Shown here: one piece after another, positions 9,120-18,523 of the stretch | Numbering within the stretch: the first letter of the stretch is position 1 | Layout of the letters: each line of letters starts with the position of its first letter | Origin: Patescibacteria group bacterium | Lineage (GTDB): Bacteria; Patescibacteriota; Minisyncoccia; Phycocordibacterales; Phycocordibacteraceae | NCBI GenBank assembly: GCA_004296925.1 | Contig: SCVI01000039.1 | Coordinates: forward strand, 1-43,300 | DNA: 43,300 bases | Reading direction: 5' to 3' | Position numbers and translations under genes: made by a program | The notes under the pieces: generated by a model | The model's input: only the letters and a program-made list of their open reading frames with translations | The model's database searches: none | Told to the model about the DNA's origin: nothing

Positions 9120-9313
9120 ACTACACATAATGGTTACTAATCGCTAGATTCTAGTGAGTAGATTCCATAGTGAGTGACAAAGGTACGCTCATCGCTTATG
9201 ACGAGCGTGACAGTTATACTACCTCGCGGTTTATAACGAGTCAACCCTGCTGTGCATAGAGCTGTTTTCACTGTATAGTGTCCAAAAAGTCCTTTATATA
9301 CAGCATTATTTGT

Positions 9314-10039
9314 ATGCCATCACAATCAAAAAAACCAACGAAATCCGCATCTAAAAAAGCTCCAGTTACCGTCATCTCCCTTGGGGGTTCGATGATAGTC
9401 CCCAATCTCCCTGACCCAAAATTTGTGAAGGAATTCGTAGAGGTCATCAAAGCAAGAGTAAAGAAAGGACGTCGTTTCATCATTGTGGCAGGAGGTGGGA
9501 AAGTATGCCGAAACTATCAGGACGCACTCACTGAAATTCGAAAAATCTCAAGCGACGAGAATGATTGGATGGGTATTTATTCAACCCATTTCAACGCACA
9601 GTTTATGCGCCTCGCTTTTGGCACACTAGCGGAGAAAGAAATCGCTATCCGATTTGGAAAGAAAATTAATTTTAAGAAATCGGTCCTCGTTGCAGCGGGC
9701 GAACTCCCTGGACACTCAACTGACTTTGATGCCGTACTTCTTGCGAAGATGTTTGGAGGCAATCACGTCGTAAACATTTCAAATATTGATTTTGTGTACA
9801 CTGCAGACCCAAGAAAAGATAAAAACGCAAAAGCAATTCCAAAACTTAACTGGAAAGAGTATCTAGCGCTCCTTCCTAAAAAGTGGACCCCTGGATTCTC
9901 ATCCCCTTTTGACATGAAGGCGGCGGAGATTGCGAGAAAAGCAGGACTTACTGTTTCAATCGTGAACGGTCGCTCCTTTGACGATATCAAAAATGCACTC
10001 GACCAAAAGGAGTTCCGTGGAAGCACTATTGCTGGCTAG
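9314..10039 (+). CDS. pyrH: UMP kinase-like amino acid kinase family protein
   Basis: VISLGGSMIVPNLPD, FIIVAGGGKVCRNYQ, ELPGHSTDFDAVLLAKMFGGNHVVNISNIDFVYTADPRK; probable start MPSQSKK. Confidence 0.75.
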   Translation: MPSQSKKPTKSASKKAPVTVISLGGSMIVPNLPDPKFVKEFVEVIKARVKKGRRFIIVAGGGKVCRNYQDALTEIRKISSDENDWMGIYSTHFNAQFMRLAFGTLAEKEIAIRFGKKINFKKSVLVAAGELPGHSTDFDAVLLAKMFGGNHVVNISNIDFVYTADPRKDKNAKAIPKLNWKEYLALLPKKWTPGFSSPFDMKAAEIARKAGLTVSIVNGRSFDDIKNALDQKEFRGSTIAG

Positions 10040-10229
10040 TTAAATTACCGTTATCCGAAGCAAGAAACAATCTACGCAAAATACTTTTGCGTATCACTCG
10101 ACCACTGACACTGATTCCGACTTCAGCAAAAATTCCTGAGCTGGTTTTTATTACACTTCTGACCTCGCCTGGAGGTTTCTTCCTTAATACGGGAGTTGGA
10201 TTCGATATGATTTCAGGATTCCAAAACAT
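10026..10229 (-). CDS. Possible small protein (67 aa)
   Basis: Open frame in an operon-like position downstream of the next minus-strand gene; no recognisable motif. Confidence 0.3.
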   Translation of the reverse strand: MFWNPEIISNPTPVLRKKPPGEVRSVIKTSSGIFAEVGISVSGRVIRKSILRRLFLASDNGNLTSQQ

Positions 10230-10252
10230 GAGGATTGAAAAAAGTAATATCT

Positions 10253-10693
10253 CTACGACTTTTTAGGAATCACAGGTACTGCGGGTGCGAGCGTATTTTG
10301 TATCTCTTTAAGGGTTGTGTCATTAACGATTCTCGCCAGTTCCTCAGGGGGCATAACTATCATGGCCATCCCTCCGAAGTTAAAAAGGTCGTTGCATTCC
10401 TTTACGTTTTTTAATGTATTGATTGCAAACGAACCTTCAACCATAAACTCGTCCACGTTACGCCCCGCGTTACCCATTCCGCGAATTGCGCCACTCTCTA
10501 TAGAGCCCCAAAGTGCGGTAAATTTTCTCTGGTACTCCTCTGCATCTTCTGGTCTCGTTAAACGGAGCGCATTTCGAAAATGTCCAATTGCCATTCCATA
10601 CTCGCCCATTTGGACTGCCTTCTCTGCCTTTAGAAGCAATGCATCGGGAGATTCCTTACTCTCTTTCCCTTTTCCAAAAAAATTGAACTTCAT
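10253..10693 (-). CDS. TPR-like repeat protein of unknown function
   Basis: DALLLKAEKAVQMGEYGMAIGHFRNALRL repeat-like helical pair; probable start MKFNFFGKG. Confidence 0.6.
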   Translation of the reverse strand: MKFNFFGKGKESKESPDALLLKAEKAVQMGEYGMAIGHFRNALRLTRPEDAEEYQRKFTALWGSIESGAIRGMGNAGRNVDEFMVEGSFAINTLKNVKECNDLFNFGGMAMIVMPPEELARIVNDTTLKEIQNTLAPAVPVIPKKS

Positions 10694-10700
10694 GCAGAAA

Positions 10701-11627
10701 CTAACGTTTCTTCTTCGGCTCCACTTGTGGTTTTTGCATTTTTTCAATCGTAACAAGGAGTGGTGATCCAATGAATACTGACGAGTATGTTCCGACTATA
10801 ACTCCAATAAGAAGTGCAGTCACAAAGAAGTGCGTCACAGCAGGACCCAAGATAAGCAATGTTGCGAGGACAAAAACAACGGTGAGAGATGTATTAATTG
10901 AGCGATTCAAAGTTTGTGAAATAGATTTACCGACCGTCTCCTCAAACGGCTCAGCAATCTTTTTATCATGATTCATTTTAAGATTTTCTCTCACGCGGTC
11001 AAACACCACGATAGTATCGTGCACCGAGAAACCTAAGACCACCAAGACGGCGGTAACAAAGAGCGTATCCACTTCCGCACCCATGAAATGTCCGAGAATG
11101 GAGAATGCGCCAACAGGGATGATGACGTCGTGCGCAAGAGATACCAGTGCTATAAGTCCATATTTCCATGATGAGACTGGTTTAGAAACGTGCCTGAACG
11201 CGAGCATGATGAAGAGGGCAATCGCGACTAACACGAGAACAATCGCCCATACTGACTTCGTCTGAAGTTCCGTACCGATAGTGGGACCAATGGAGTCATA
11301 GCGCTTTTGTTCAAAAGTATGAGTACCCGAAGTAAGCGCAAGATTCATGGCAGAAAATTGTTCAGGCGAAAGAAATGGTGTACGGATAATGTATCCCGTC
11401 TCCCCTGTTGGTCGCACCGATGAACCTTCAATGCCGACACTCTTGAGCGCCTCCGAGACCTCCTCGTTCGTTGGTGCCGGTGACTCGTTGTATGCAATTT
11501 CCAGAAGCGAACCACCATTAAAGTCGATACCAACCTTTAGTCCCCACGTAAGAAGCGCGACAACTGAAATCGCAACCAAAACTGCCGAGACTCCGTAAAA
11601 AATATTTCTGTGTTTAACAATCCACAT
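10701..11627 (-). CDS. secF: Protein translocase subunit SecF
   Basis: GVDFNGGSLLEI, YDSIGPTIGTEL, ALVSLAHDVIIPVGAFS, VLGFSVHDTIVVFDRVREN. Confidence 0.95.
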   Translation of the reverse strand: MWIVKHRNIFYGVSAVLVAISVVALLTWGLKVGIDFNGGSLLEIAYNESPAPTNEEVSEALKSVGIEGSSVRPTGETGYIIRTPFLSPEQFSAMNLALTSGTHTFEQKRYDSIGPTIGTELQTKSVWAIVLVLVAIALFIMLAFRHVSKPVSSWKYGLIALVSLAHDVIIPVGAFSILGHFMGAEVDTLFVTAVLVVLGFSVHDTIVVFDRVRENLKMNHDKKIAEPFEETVGKSISQTLNRSINTSLTVVFVLATLLILGPAVTHFFVTALLIGVIVGTYSSVFIGSPLLVTIEKMQKPQVEPKKKR

Positions 11628-11630
11628 ACG

Positions 11631-12935
11631 CTATTTATTTAATTCATTACCGAATAGAAAATGAGATGCCTTCGAAGTTAATGAACCGAACCCAAGCGCT
11701 AGAAGAAGTGTTCTCGTTAGCGTGATTGCGGTAAACATAGAGACGATGACACCGATTACGAATATAAGCGCAAATCCTTTAATAACAGCTGTCCCTCCAA
11801 GCCAAAACAAAATCACTCCCGTAATAATTGATGAGAGGTTGGAATCGCGAATTGAGCTCCACGCACGTTTGAATCCTTCGCGGATTGCTTCACCTAGCAC
11901 TTTACCTTTCGCTAACTCTTCTTTTGTTCTTTCAAAAATAAGAATGTTCGCATCAACCGCCATACCTATAGAGAGGATGAACGCAGCCAAACCAGCTGTG
12001 GTGAGCGTGACAGGAATTAATTTGAATATTGCGAGGTTAAGCGCAACGTAGAACGTAAGTGCGAAAACAGAGATCAGGCCTGGCAAGCGATACCAAACAA
12101 TGAGAAACAATGCGACGAGCACAAAGCCCCAAATGCCTGCATCAACGCTTTGTGTAAGCGCCTTTTCACCAAGCGATGCTCCAACTGTTTGAGAAGATAC
12201 GAGTTCAATAGGAACAGGAAGTGCGCCAAAGTTAAGATTACGTACTAATTCGCGGGCTTCGTCCGGTGTAAATGTTCCTGTAATAGTAGCCTCACCATTT
12301 GGTATAACTTCTTGAATAACTGGAGTTGAAATTGGTGTTCCGTCTAGGAAAATCCCTAATACTTTGCCAGTATTTTTCTCTGTAATATTTTTAAATCGCG
12401 TAGCACCCTCAGTATTAAACTTAATAGCAATTATAGGTTGATTCGAAAGCGTGCCTCCGCGGCCAGATGAAAATTCAAGCGTTGCGTGATCTAAGTACTG
12501 TCCTGTGAGCCCTGTTTCTGTATACACTAATGCTCCCGTACTATCGGTACTTTGCAAAAGAAATTCTAACGTAGGGGTTTTCCCAATGGCTGATACTGCT
12601 TGTGATAAATCAGTAACCCCAGGAAGTTCAACAATAAGACGGTCTTCTCCTCCACCAACGACACCGCCTCGTTCAATTTGTACTAACGGTTCTGAAACAC
12701 CAAACGCGTTTACTCGTCGCTCCACCACATCACGAAGTGATGCCATGGCGGATGGTATATCTCCCGAAGAAACTTTTGATGTGTCCGCACGATACAAAAG
12801 ATGTGAACCGCCTGCCAAATCTAATCCGAAATGAAAAGGAAATTTAGAGGTTGGCTTTTCTGAGTCGAAAACAAACCATCCGATTCCTACACCTACCAAA
12901 AGGAGTATTACCGCAAAAATCCGTACTTTCCACAT
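11631..12935 (-). CDS. secD: Protein translocase subunit SecD
   Basis: FGLDLAGGSHLLY, VVERRVNAFGVSEPLVQ, SIGMAVDANILIFERTKEEL; adjacent to secF. Confidence 0.95.
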   Translation of the reverse strand: MWKVRIFAVILLLVGVGIGWFVFDSEKPTSKFPFHFGLDLAGGSHLLYRADTSKVSSGDIPSAMASLRDVVERRVNAFGVSEPLVQIERGGVVGGGEDRLIVELPGVTDLSQAVSAIGKTPTLEFLLQSTDSTGALVYTETGLTGQYLDHATLEFSSGRGGTLSNQPIIAIKFNTEGATRFKNITEKNTGKVLGIFLDGTPISTPVIQEVIPNGEATITGTFTPDEARELVRNLNFGALPVPIELVSSQTVGASLGEKALTQSVDAGIWGFVLVALFLIVWYRLPGLISVFALTFYVALNLAIFKLIPVTLTTAGLAAFILSIGMAVDANILIFERTKEELAKGKVLGEAIREGFKRAWSSIRDSNLSSIITGVILFWLGGTAVIKGFALIFVIGVIVSMFTAITLTRTLLLALGFGSLTSKASHFLFGNELNK

Positions 12936-12975
12936 ATTGCTTTAGAGTATGCCATAGCTCACCCTTCGGGGCTAG

Positions 12976-13947
12976 CTATAGGTATTTTGCTTTAAGTGCC
13001 ACTAAGTTTGCAAAAATTTCAGTAACCGCGATAGGTCCAACCCCTCCTGGAACCGGAGTGAAAACGCTGGCTTTCTCAGCACACAGCGGATCCGCATCCC
13101 CAACCACTATCCCACCAGACTCGCTCGTACCACCATCAATGATAACTACTCCCTCTTTGACCATATCGGGCTTAATAAGCGCAGGAGCCCCTGCTCCAGA
13201 AATAATAATGTCGGCATTTTTTGTGGCCTCAGCTACATTGTCTCCCTTTACTAATACGGTAACGTTCGCGCCGAGTCTTTTAAACAAAATATTTGCAGGC
13301 CTCCCTACTAACCTACCTCCTCCAATAAGAACTACGTTTGCGCCTTCTACAGTTACATTATTTCGTTTAAGTATGTACCACATTGCGGCAGGTACTGGAG
13401 GGATTGCGGGAAATTCATTAGAGCTCGTCTGAAAATCCCGTCCTGTCTGTGATGCTAATTCCTGGGCTACGGGACGCTCGTCTCGTCCTCGCTGTACTTC
13501 CAGTACACCTCGAACTCCGACTCGATCCCTCGCCTCAGGAGATTCGCCTCTCGGCTCGGACACCCCGTTTTTCAGACGAGCTCCCACAAAAAGTTTGAAC
13601 GCCTCGTCGCTCAATACATCAACATCAAGGTGTGCGGGAATGGCGTTCTTTGCAACATCAACATCAATACCCGGAGGGAGCGGTAACTGCAAAATCACTC
13701 CATCATGAACAGATGCTTTTTTTACTGCATCAACAACATCGTCAAGAGTTGCATCGTCTGATACGTGGTATTCAACAACATCAATATCGAGAGCTCGTGC
13801 AGCGCGCTTCTTTATACCAACGTATGATTGCGTCACAGGACTCGTGGTTGCAATAACTACACCAAGCGAAAGTGCGCCGAAGCGCACACGACTCTCCCGA
13901 ATTTCTTCTGTTCGCTCAGAAGCGAGTCTCCTTCCATCTACTATCAT
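12976..13947 (-). CDS. folD: Bifunctional methylenetetrahydrofolate dehydrogenase/cyclohydrolase FolD, with an internal in-frame insertion
   Basis: SYVGIKKRAA, GVILQLPLP, LDVDVLSDEAF, GGGRLVGRPANILF, TPVPGGVGPIAVTEIFANLV. About 55 extra residues (GARLKNGVSEPRGE...FQTSS) interrupt the family core. Confidence 0.92.
   Translation of the reverse strand: MIVDGRRLASERTEEIRESRVRFGALSLGVVIATTSPVTQSYVGIKKRAARALDIDVVEYHVSDDATLDDVVDAVKKASVHDGVILQLPLPPGIDVDVAKNAIPAHLDVDVLSDEAFKLFVGARLKNGVSEPRGESPEARDRVGVRGVLEVQRGRDERPVAQELASQTGRDFQTSSNEFPAIPPVPAAMWYILKRNNVTVEGANVVLIGGGRLVGRPANILFKRLGANVTVLVKGDNVAEATKNADIIISGAGAPALIKPDMVKEGVVIIDGGTSESGGIVVGDADPLCAEKASVFTPVPGGVGPIAVTEIFANLVALKAKYL
13421..13583. repeat. 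Palindrome-bounded GC-rich insertion element inside folD
   Basis: 15-bp perfect terminal inverted repeats GAGCTCGTCTGAAAA (13421-13435) / TTTTCAGACGAGCTC (13569-13583); internal palindrome TGTACT-TCC-AGTACA. Confidence 0.8.
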
Positions 13948-14004
13948 GTCTAGAACATATCATAGACTTGAAGCAATCGCATAGTCACTCACCCTCTGGA
14001 TCTG

Positions 14005-14961
14005 TCACTTATTTTTATTGTGGTACATTCGGTACCAATCCACAAACTTTTGTACTCCTTCTTCAATAGATATATTCGCTTTAAAGCCTAACTCCTCTTC
14101 CGCTTTTTTTGTACTTGCGTATGTCTCTCTCATATCGCCCGGTTGCATAGGTTTATTTACAATGTTTGCCTTTACGCCGAGCGCTTGTTCAAGCACCGAA
14201 ACGAAACTCATCAACGCTACAGGGGCTCCACGACCAAGATTGTAAATATTGAACCCTGACTTAAGTTTAAGTGCAACCAATCTAAGTCCGTCAACGATAT
14301 CGTCGATATAGGTAAAATCGCGCTTCATGTCGCCATTATTGTAAATTTCTATTGTTTCGCCATTCAATATTTTCTCTGTAAAAGAAAAGAGTGCCATGTC
14401 TGGTCTACCCCATGGCCCATACACAGTAAAAAATCGTACCGCGGTAATATTCATATCAAACGAGTCTGCATACTCTCGACACAGATTCTCCCCAACTTGT
14501 TTTGTTTTTGCATACACCGATAACGCTTTACCCAAGTCTTGATTCTCTAGAAATGGAGTGTCCGTGAGGTCGCCATACACAGAGGACGATGACGCAAATA
14601 TAACAGGAGGTGCACCGTGCACGCGCGCTAATTCCAAAACATTCTTTGTGCCGATTTCGTTAGAGCGAATGTAGACCTCTGGATGCGAGATTGAGTATCG
14701 AACGCCAGCTTGAGCAGCAATGTGATAAATCAAATCAAACGAGTGAGTATCAAAAACCTTTGAGAGTTCATCGAGATTCGCAATATCAATTTCATACAAT
14801 GCGACTGATTCTGAAAAATGCTGAATCCTGTCACGCTTCAATTGCGGGTCATAGTACTCATTAATATTATCGACGCTGACCACTTCGTGTCCTTCTGAAA
14901 GAAGTCTGCCAATAAGATGACTTCCTATAAAACCAGCCCCGCCTGTTACGAGCACTTTCAT
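14005..14961 (-). CDS. NAD-dependent epimerase (UDP-glucuronate 4-epimerase-like)
   Basis: MKVLVTGGAGFIGSHL, VDNINEYYDPQLKRDR, ASSSSVYGD...YAKTK, VRFFTVYGPWGRPDMA. Confidence 0.85.
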   Translation of the reverse strand: MKVLVTGGAGFIGSHLIGRLLSEGHEVVSVDNINEYYDPQLKRDRIQHFSESVALYEIDIANLDELSKVFDTHSFDLIYHIAAQAGVRYSISHPEVYIRSNEIGTKNVLELARVHGAPPVIFASSSSVYGDLTDTPFLENQDLGKALSVYAKTKQVGENLCREYADSFDMNITAVRFFTVYGPWGRPDMALFSFTEKILNGETIEIYNNGDMKRDFTYIDDIVDGLRLVALKLKSGFNIYNLGRGAPVALMSFVSVLEQALGVKANIVNKPMQPGDMRETYASTKKAEEELGFKANISIEEGVQKFVDWYRMYHNKNK

Positions 14962-16025
14962 TTTCTCAATTCTTCAGGAACAAATGATTCGTAGCGACCC
15001 TTCGTTGAAACAAATGCATCAAGGGAATCCATAACGTATGTGTGACCGAGTTGGTTCGTAATTTTCGTACCATCCATAAGAATTGGGTACGAATAAAATC
15101 TCCACGAACCAGGGGCGGTTGGAATTTTCCCACGTGTAAGATGCCAGAAAAAGAAATAAACAAAACGAATGAATATAGGTGGCACAGGGATGGTTTTCTT
15201 CCCTACCGCACGCGCCATATCCTTAACAAATACTGGTTTACCGGGAGGAGTGAGATTATAAATTTCGTGCGCTCCACCTTTTACAGCGTCAAACGAAAGC
15301 TTCTCCACAATGTCGTTTACATCATCCTCGTGGACAAACTGTCGTACCCATCCTTTAGTAGCAGGTACCCATGCAACAAGAGCCGATACTAGCCCATACA
15401 CTCCCCCCTTTAATTGCCCTGATAGTGCAGATTGCAATCCGAAACGGATACGCATAAACCTTCCTCGTGGCCCCGTAATAGCTGCGGGACGAACAACTGA
15501 AACAATTGGAGAGCGGACGGATTCTGCAATCATTTTATTGAGGATTTCTTCAGCTCGTCTTTTTTCAACGCCGTAAATATACTCACTCTCGAGCATCTCT
15601 TCGCTCTCTTTGAAATAATGCTCGAACGTATTCGTGTGATACGCACCATAAATAGATGCGGTAGAAAAGTGAACTAGGCGCTTCACAAAATCATTTTGAA
15701 ATGCAAAATCAAAAACAGCGCGCGATCCTTCTACGTTCCATTTCCAAGTTGTTTCGGGATGTCCGTAGAGTGCTCTAATTTGCCATGCAGTATGTATGAC
15801 TATGTCTGGCGATAGACGAGCAACTTCCTCCTCCCATGTACCATCAGAAGTATTTGCTGTAATCCAATGAATTTTATTGTTACCAGAAAGCGATTCAGGC
15901 ATCGGCTCTTTATCAAGCGCAATGATTCTTTCAACGTCATCGCGTTTTGCAAACTGCTCGCACAACATAGTGCCAACGTAACCTGCTCCTCCTGTGATAA
16001 ATAATGTGTGCTTCATACAATCCAA
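14958..16025 (-). CDS. NAD-dependent epimerase/dehydratase family protein
   Basis: LFITGGAGYVGTMLCEQF, FSTASIYGAYHTN...YGVEKRRAE, VVRPAAITGPRGR; stop TGA overlaps the ATG of the downstream epimerase. Confidence 0.85.
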   Translation of the reverse strand: MDCMKHTLFITGGAGYVGTMLCEQFAKRDDVERIIALDKEPMPESLSGNNKIHWITANTSDGTWEEEVARLSPDIVIHTAWQIRALYGHPETTWKWNVEGSRAVFDFAFQNDFVKRLVHFSTASIYGAYHTNTFEHYFKESEEMLESEYIYGVEKRRAEEILNKMIAESVRSPIVSVVRPAAITGPRGRFMRIRFGLQSALSGQLKGGVYGLVSALVAWVPATKGWVRQFVHEDDVNDIVEKLSFDAVKGGAHEIYNLTPPGKPVFVKDMARAVGKKTIPVPPIFIRFVYFFFWHLTRGKIPTAPGSWRFYSYPILMDGTKITNQLGHTYVMDSLDAFVSTKGRYESFVPEELRK

Positions 16026-17353
16026 CGAGAAATCAATGTTTTAAGTGTTCGGAGCGTTATGGATAAATCGAGTAACGGTGATCGATGACGGACGTAATAT
16101 AAATCATACGCTAGTCGGAGGCGTGATTCTTCAATAGATTGCGGACTAATATTTCCTGGACTATATCGTTGATTAACCTGTGCCCACCCAGTAATACCAG
16201 GCGTAACCGTGTAACGTGACGTATAAAACGGTATTGAATCGGCAAGTCTCTCAGCAAGAGCCACAATATCGCTTCGTGGACCTATGAGCGATAAGTCACC
16301 TCGTAAGACAGTGAGCACCTGCGGTAACTCATCGAGAGATGTTTTTCTAAGAAACGAACCAACTTTGGTTACCTTATTCTCACTCTCACCAAGCCAGACT
16401 CCCTGCTCGTCATTTGTCATCGTTCTGAATTTAAGTACTGAAATTTTCTTACCACCCTTCCCCATACGCTCCTGCGTAATAAAAAGCTTCCCAGAACCTT
16501 CTATAAATAGAGCTGCCCATACGAAAGGAAGAATAACTAGAAAAACGACGAACAATATAACCCCGCACAGTAAATCAAAAAACCGTTTCGCGATTGCGTA
16601 AAAAAATTGCTCGGGTTTACCATTTGAAATCAACCACCTATAGGACAGTGCGCGCGGAGTAATTCTACGAAAAAGATCTTCATACACTTTGGCAAAATTC
16701 AAAAAACGACCTTCGAAGTGCACTCTGTTCGATAGTCTTGCGAACATAGACTGAGTCTCTTCACTACCAATATCCATAATTATAAAATCTGGTTGTGTAG
16801 CGAGAGCTTCTTCTACCTCGTCCGTAATAGTGTCTATATTTTTCCCAGACACCGATATAGTCCTTTCAATAAAAAATGAACACGTCCCATTTTTTGCTTC
16901 GTGCGCCACCTCATCAAAATCGGTTCCATCTCCAATAAGCATAGCGCGTGCTTTACTCCTTCCAAATATCAAAGGCGCCCAAAAATGCCACGCCGACACA
17001 AAAGCTACTGACACAAGAAGATAAATAAAGAGTGTCGTTTTTGGAGTGATGCCAAACAATGGCACAAAAAAGAAGAACACCGTCGCGAGGAGCATATTAA
17101 CGATTTGTGCAACGAAAATCGTTCCCGGCACTTCACGTCTTGAAATCGCCGTTTCAGAGTCATAGAGACCTGCGCTAAAGAAGACGAGTATGAAAAGAAT
17201 GGTGAGTATAGAAAACGGCACAAGGTGGAGGACAACGTCAGCTGAACTCGGTACACCCAAAATGCGGATTGAGAGTGCTATAGGCACTGCTAAAAGAAGG
17301 AGTATGATGTCTCCCCCAACAAGTAGGAATCTCATTAAAACGCGTGCTGGCAT
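16013..17353 (-). CDS. Polyprenyl-phosphate sugar phosphotransferase (undecaprenyl-phosphate glycosyl-1-P transferase)
   Basis: N-terminal TM helices; RFFDLLCGVILFVVF, FITQERMGKGGKKISVLKFRTM, LRKTSLDELPQVLTVLRGDLSLIGPRS, VTPGITGWAQVN. Confidence 0.92.
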   Translation of the reverse strand: MPARVLMRFLLVGGDIILLLLAVPIALSIRILGVPSSADVVLHLVPFSILTILFILVFFSAGLYDSETAISRREVPGTIFVAQIVNMLLATVFFFFVPLFGITPKTTLFIYLLVSVAFVSAWHFWAPLIFGRSKARAMLIGDGTDFDEVAHEAKNGTCSFFIERTISVSGKNIDTITDEVEEALATQPDFIIMDIGSEETQSMFARLSNRVHFEGRFLNFAKVYEDLFRRITPRALSYRWLISNGKPEQFFYAIAKRFFDLLCGVILFVVFLVILPFVWAALFIEGSGKLFITQERMGKGGKKISVLKFRTMTNDEQGVWLGESENKVTKVGSFLRKTSLDELPQVLTVLRGDLSLIGPRSDIVALAERLADSIPFYTSRYTVTPGITGWAQVNQRYSPGNISPQSIEESRLRLAYDLYYVRHRSPLLDLSITLRTLKTLISRWIV

Positions 17354-17389
17354 GAACGTCTACAGGTACAATACGGAATAAAGAGATAT

Positions 17390-18523
17390 ATGGCAACTCA
17401 TACGAAAGTACTTTTCGCTATCACTAAGTCCAATTTCGGAGGAGCACAACGATATGTCTATGACATTGCTCGATCTCTCCCAGAACAATTTGACCCAGTT
17501 GTTATGTTGGGTGGAGATGGGTGGCTCCTTTCTACCCTTACTCAGAAAGGTATTAAGGTGGTTACTGTTCCCGCACTTCAAAGAAACGTAAGACTGTTTT
17601 CTGATCTACGTGCTTTTTTTGAGATTGTAAAAATAATTAAACTAGAAAAACCAGATATTGTGCATCTCAATAGCTCAAAAATGGGCATATTGGGTGGTGC
17701 GGCGGCGCGCCTTATTGGGGTAAAAAGGATAATTTTTACATCTCACGGTTGGAGCTTCAATGAAAAAAGACCCGGATACCAAAAAAAGATTCTCTGGATA
17801 CTTCAGGCAATTACTATTCTTCTCGCACATTCCACCATTGCGGTCTCAAAAGATATTCGTAACCATGCTCCAATCAAAAAAAATGTTGTGCTTATTTATA
17901 ACGGTATAGAGACTCCACGCTTTATCAATAAAGATGCGGCGCGCGCCACGCTCACGCACCTCAGCAGAATTACATCATCAACCAAAATCATTGGCACTAT
18001 TGGCGAGCTCCATAAAAATAAAGGCCACGACATACTCTTACACGCTATTTCAATTTTAAAAAAACGAGATGTCGACACGTTCTTAGTAATTATTGGTGAA
18101 GGCGAAGAAAGGCGACGTTTGCAAACAGTAATAGAAAGAGAGAACCTCTCAGATTCAGCAATACTTTTAGGACACATAGATGACGCCGCAACACTGCTGA
18201 AAGGTATGGATATATTTGTATTTCCATCGAGAACCGAAGCTCTTGGATATGCGCTCCTCGAAGCGGGTTTAGCGGGGGCCTCTGTTATCGCATCTAATGT
18301 TGGAGGTATTCCTGAAATTGTAGAAAACCAAGTCTCAGGCATCTTAGTGCAGAGCGAAGATCCTGAATCGCTTGCTGACGCAATAGAACTACTTCTGAAA
18401 AACGAATCACATCGTGCGAGTTTGGGTGCTTCATTATTTAAAAACACACTCGAGCAATTTTCTCAAAAGTCCATGATTCGAAATACTGTCGCACTCTACG
18501 AACCAACGCCAACCATTTCGTAG
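17390..18523 (+). CDS. Glycosyltransferase family 4 protein
   Basis: ITKSNFGGAQRYVYDIA, IVHLNSSKMGILGGAAARL, TSHGWSFNEKRP, IGTIGELHKNKGHDILLHA, FPSRTEALGYALLEAGLAGASVIASNVGGIPEIV. Confidence 0.9.
   Translation: MATHTKVLFAITKSNFGGAQRYVYDIARSLPEQFDPVVMLGGDGWLLSTLTQKGIKVVTVPALQRNVRLFSDLRAFFEIVKIIKLEKPDIVHLNSSKMGILGGAAARLIGVKRIIFTSHGWSFNEKRPGYQKKILWILQAITILLAHSTIAVSKDIRNHAPIKKNVVLIYNGIETPRFINKDAARATLTHLSRITSSTKIIGTIGELHKNKGHDILLHAISILKKRDVDTFLVIIGEGEERRRLQTVIERENLSDSAILLGHIDDAATLLKGMDIFVFPSRTEALGYALLEAGLAGASVIASNVGGIPEIVENQVSGILVQSEDPESLADAIELLLKNESHRASLGASLFKNTLEQFSQKSMIRNTVALYEPTPTIS

Noticed and set aside
12945-12975. Short hairpin between secD and folD (TAGCTCACCCTTCGGGGCTAGCTA)
   Set aside because: No T-tract and ordinary size; not distinctive.
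14955-14961. Possible alternative genetic code (UGA recoded), as in some CPR lineages
   Set aside because: TGA is used as a real stop in the overlapping AAATGA between two epimerase genes and at metG/tatD; other genes end normally with TAA/TAG.
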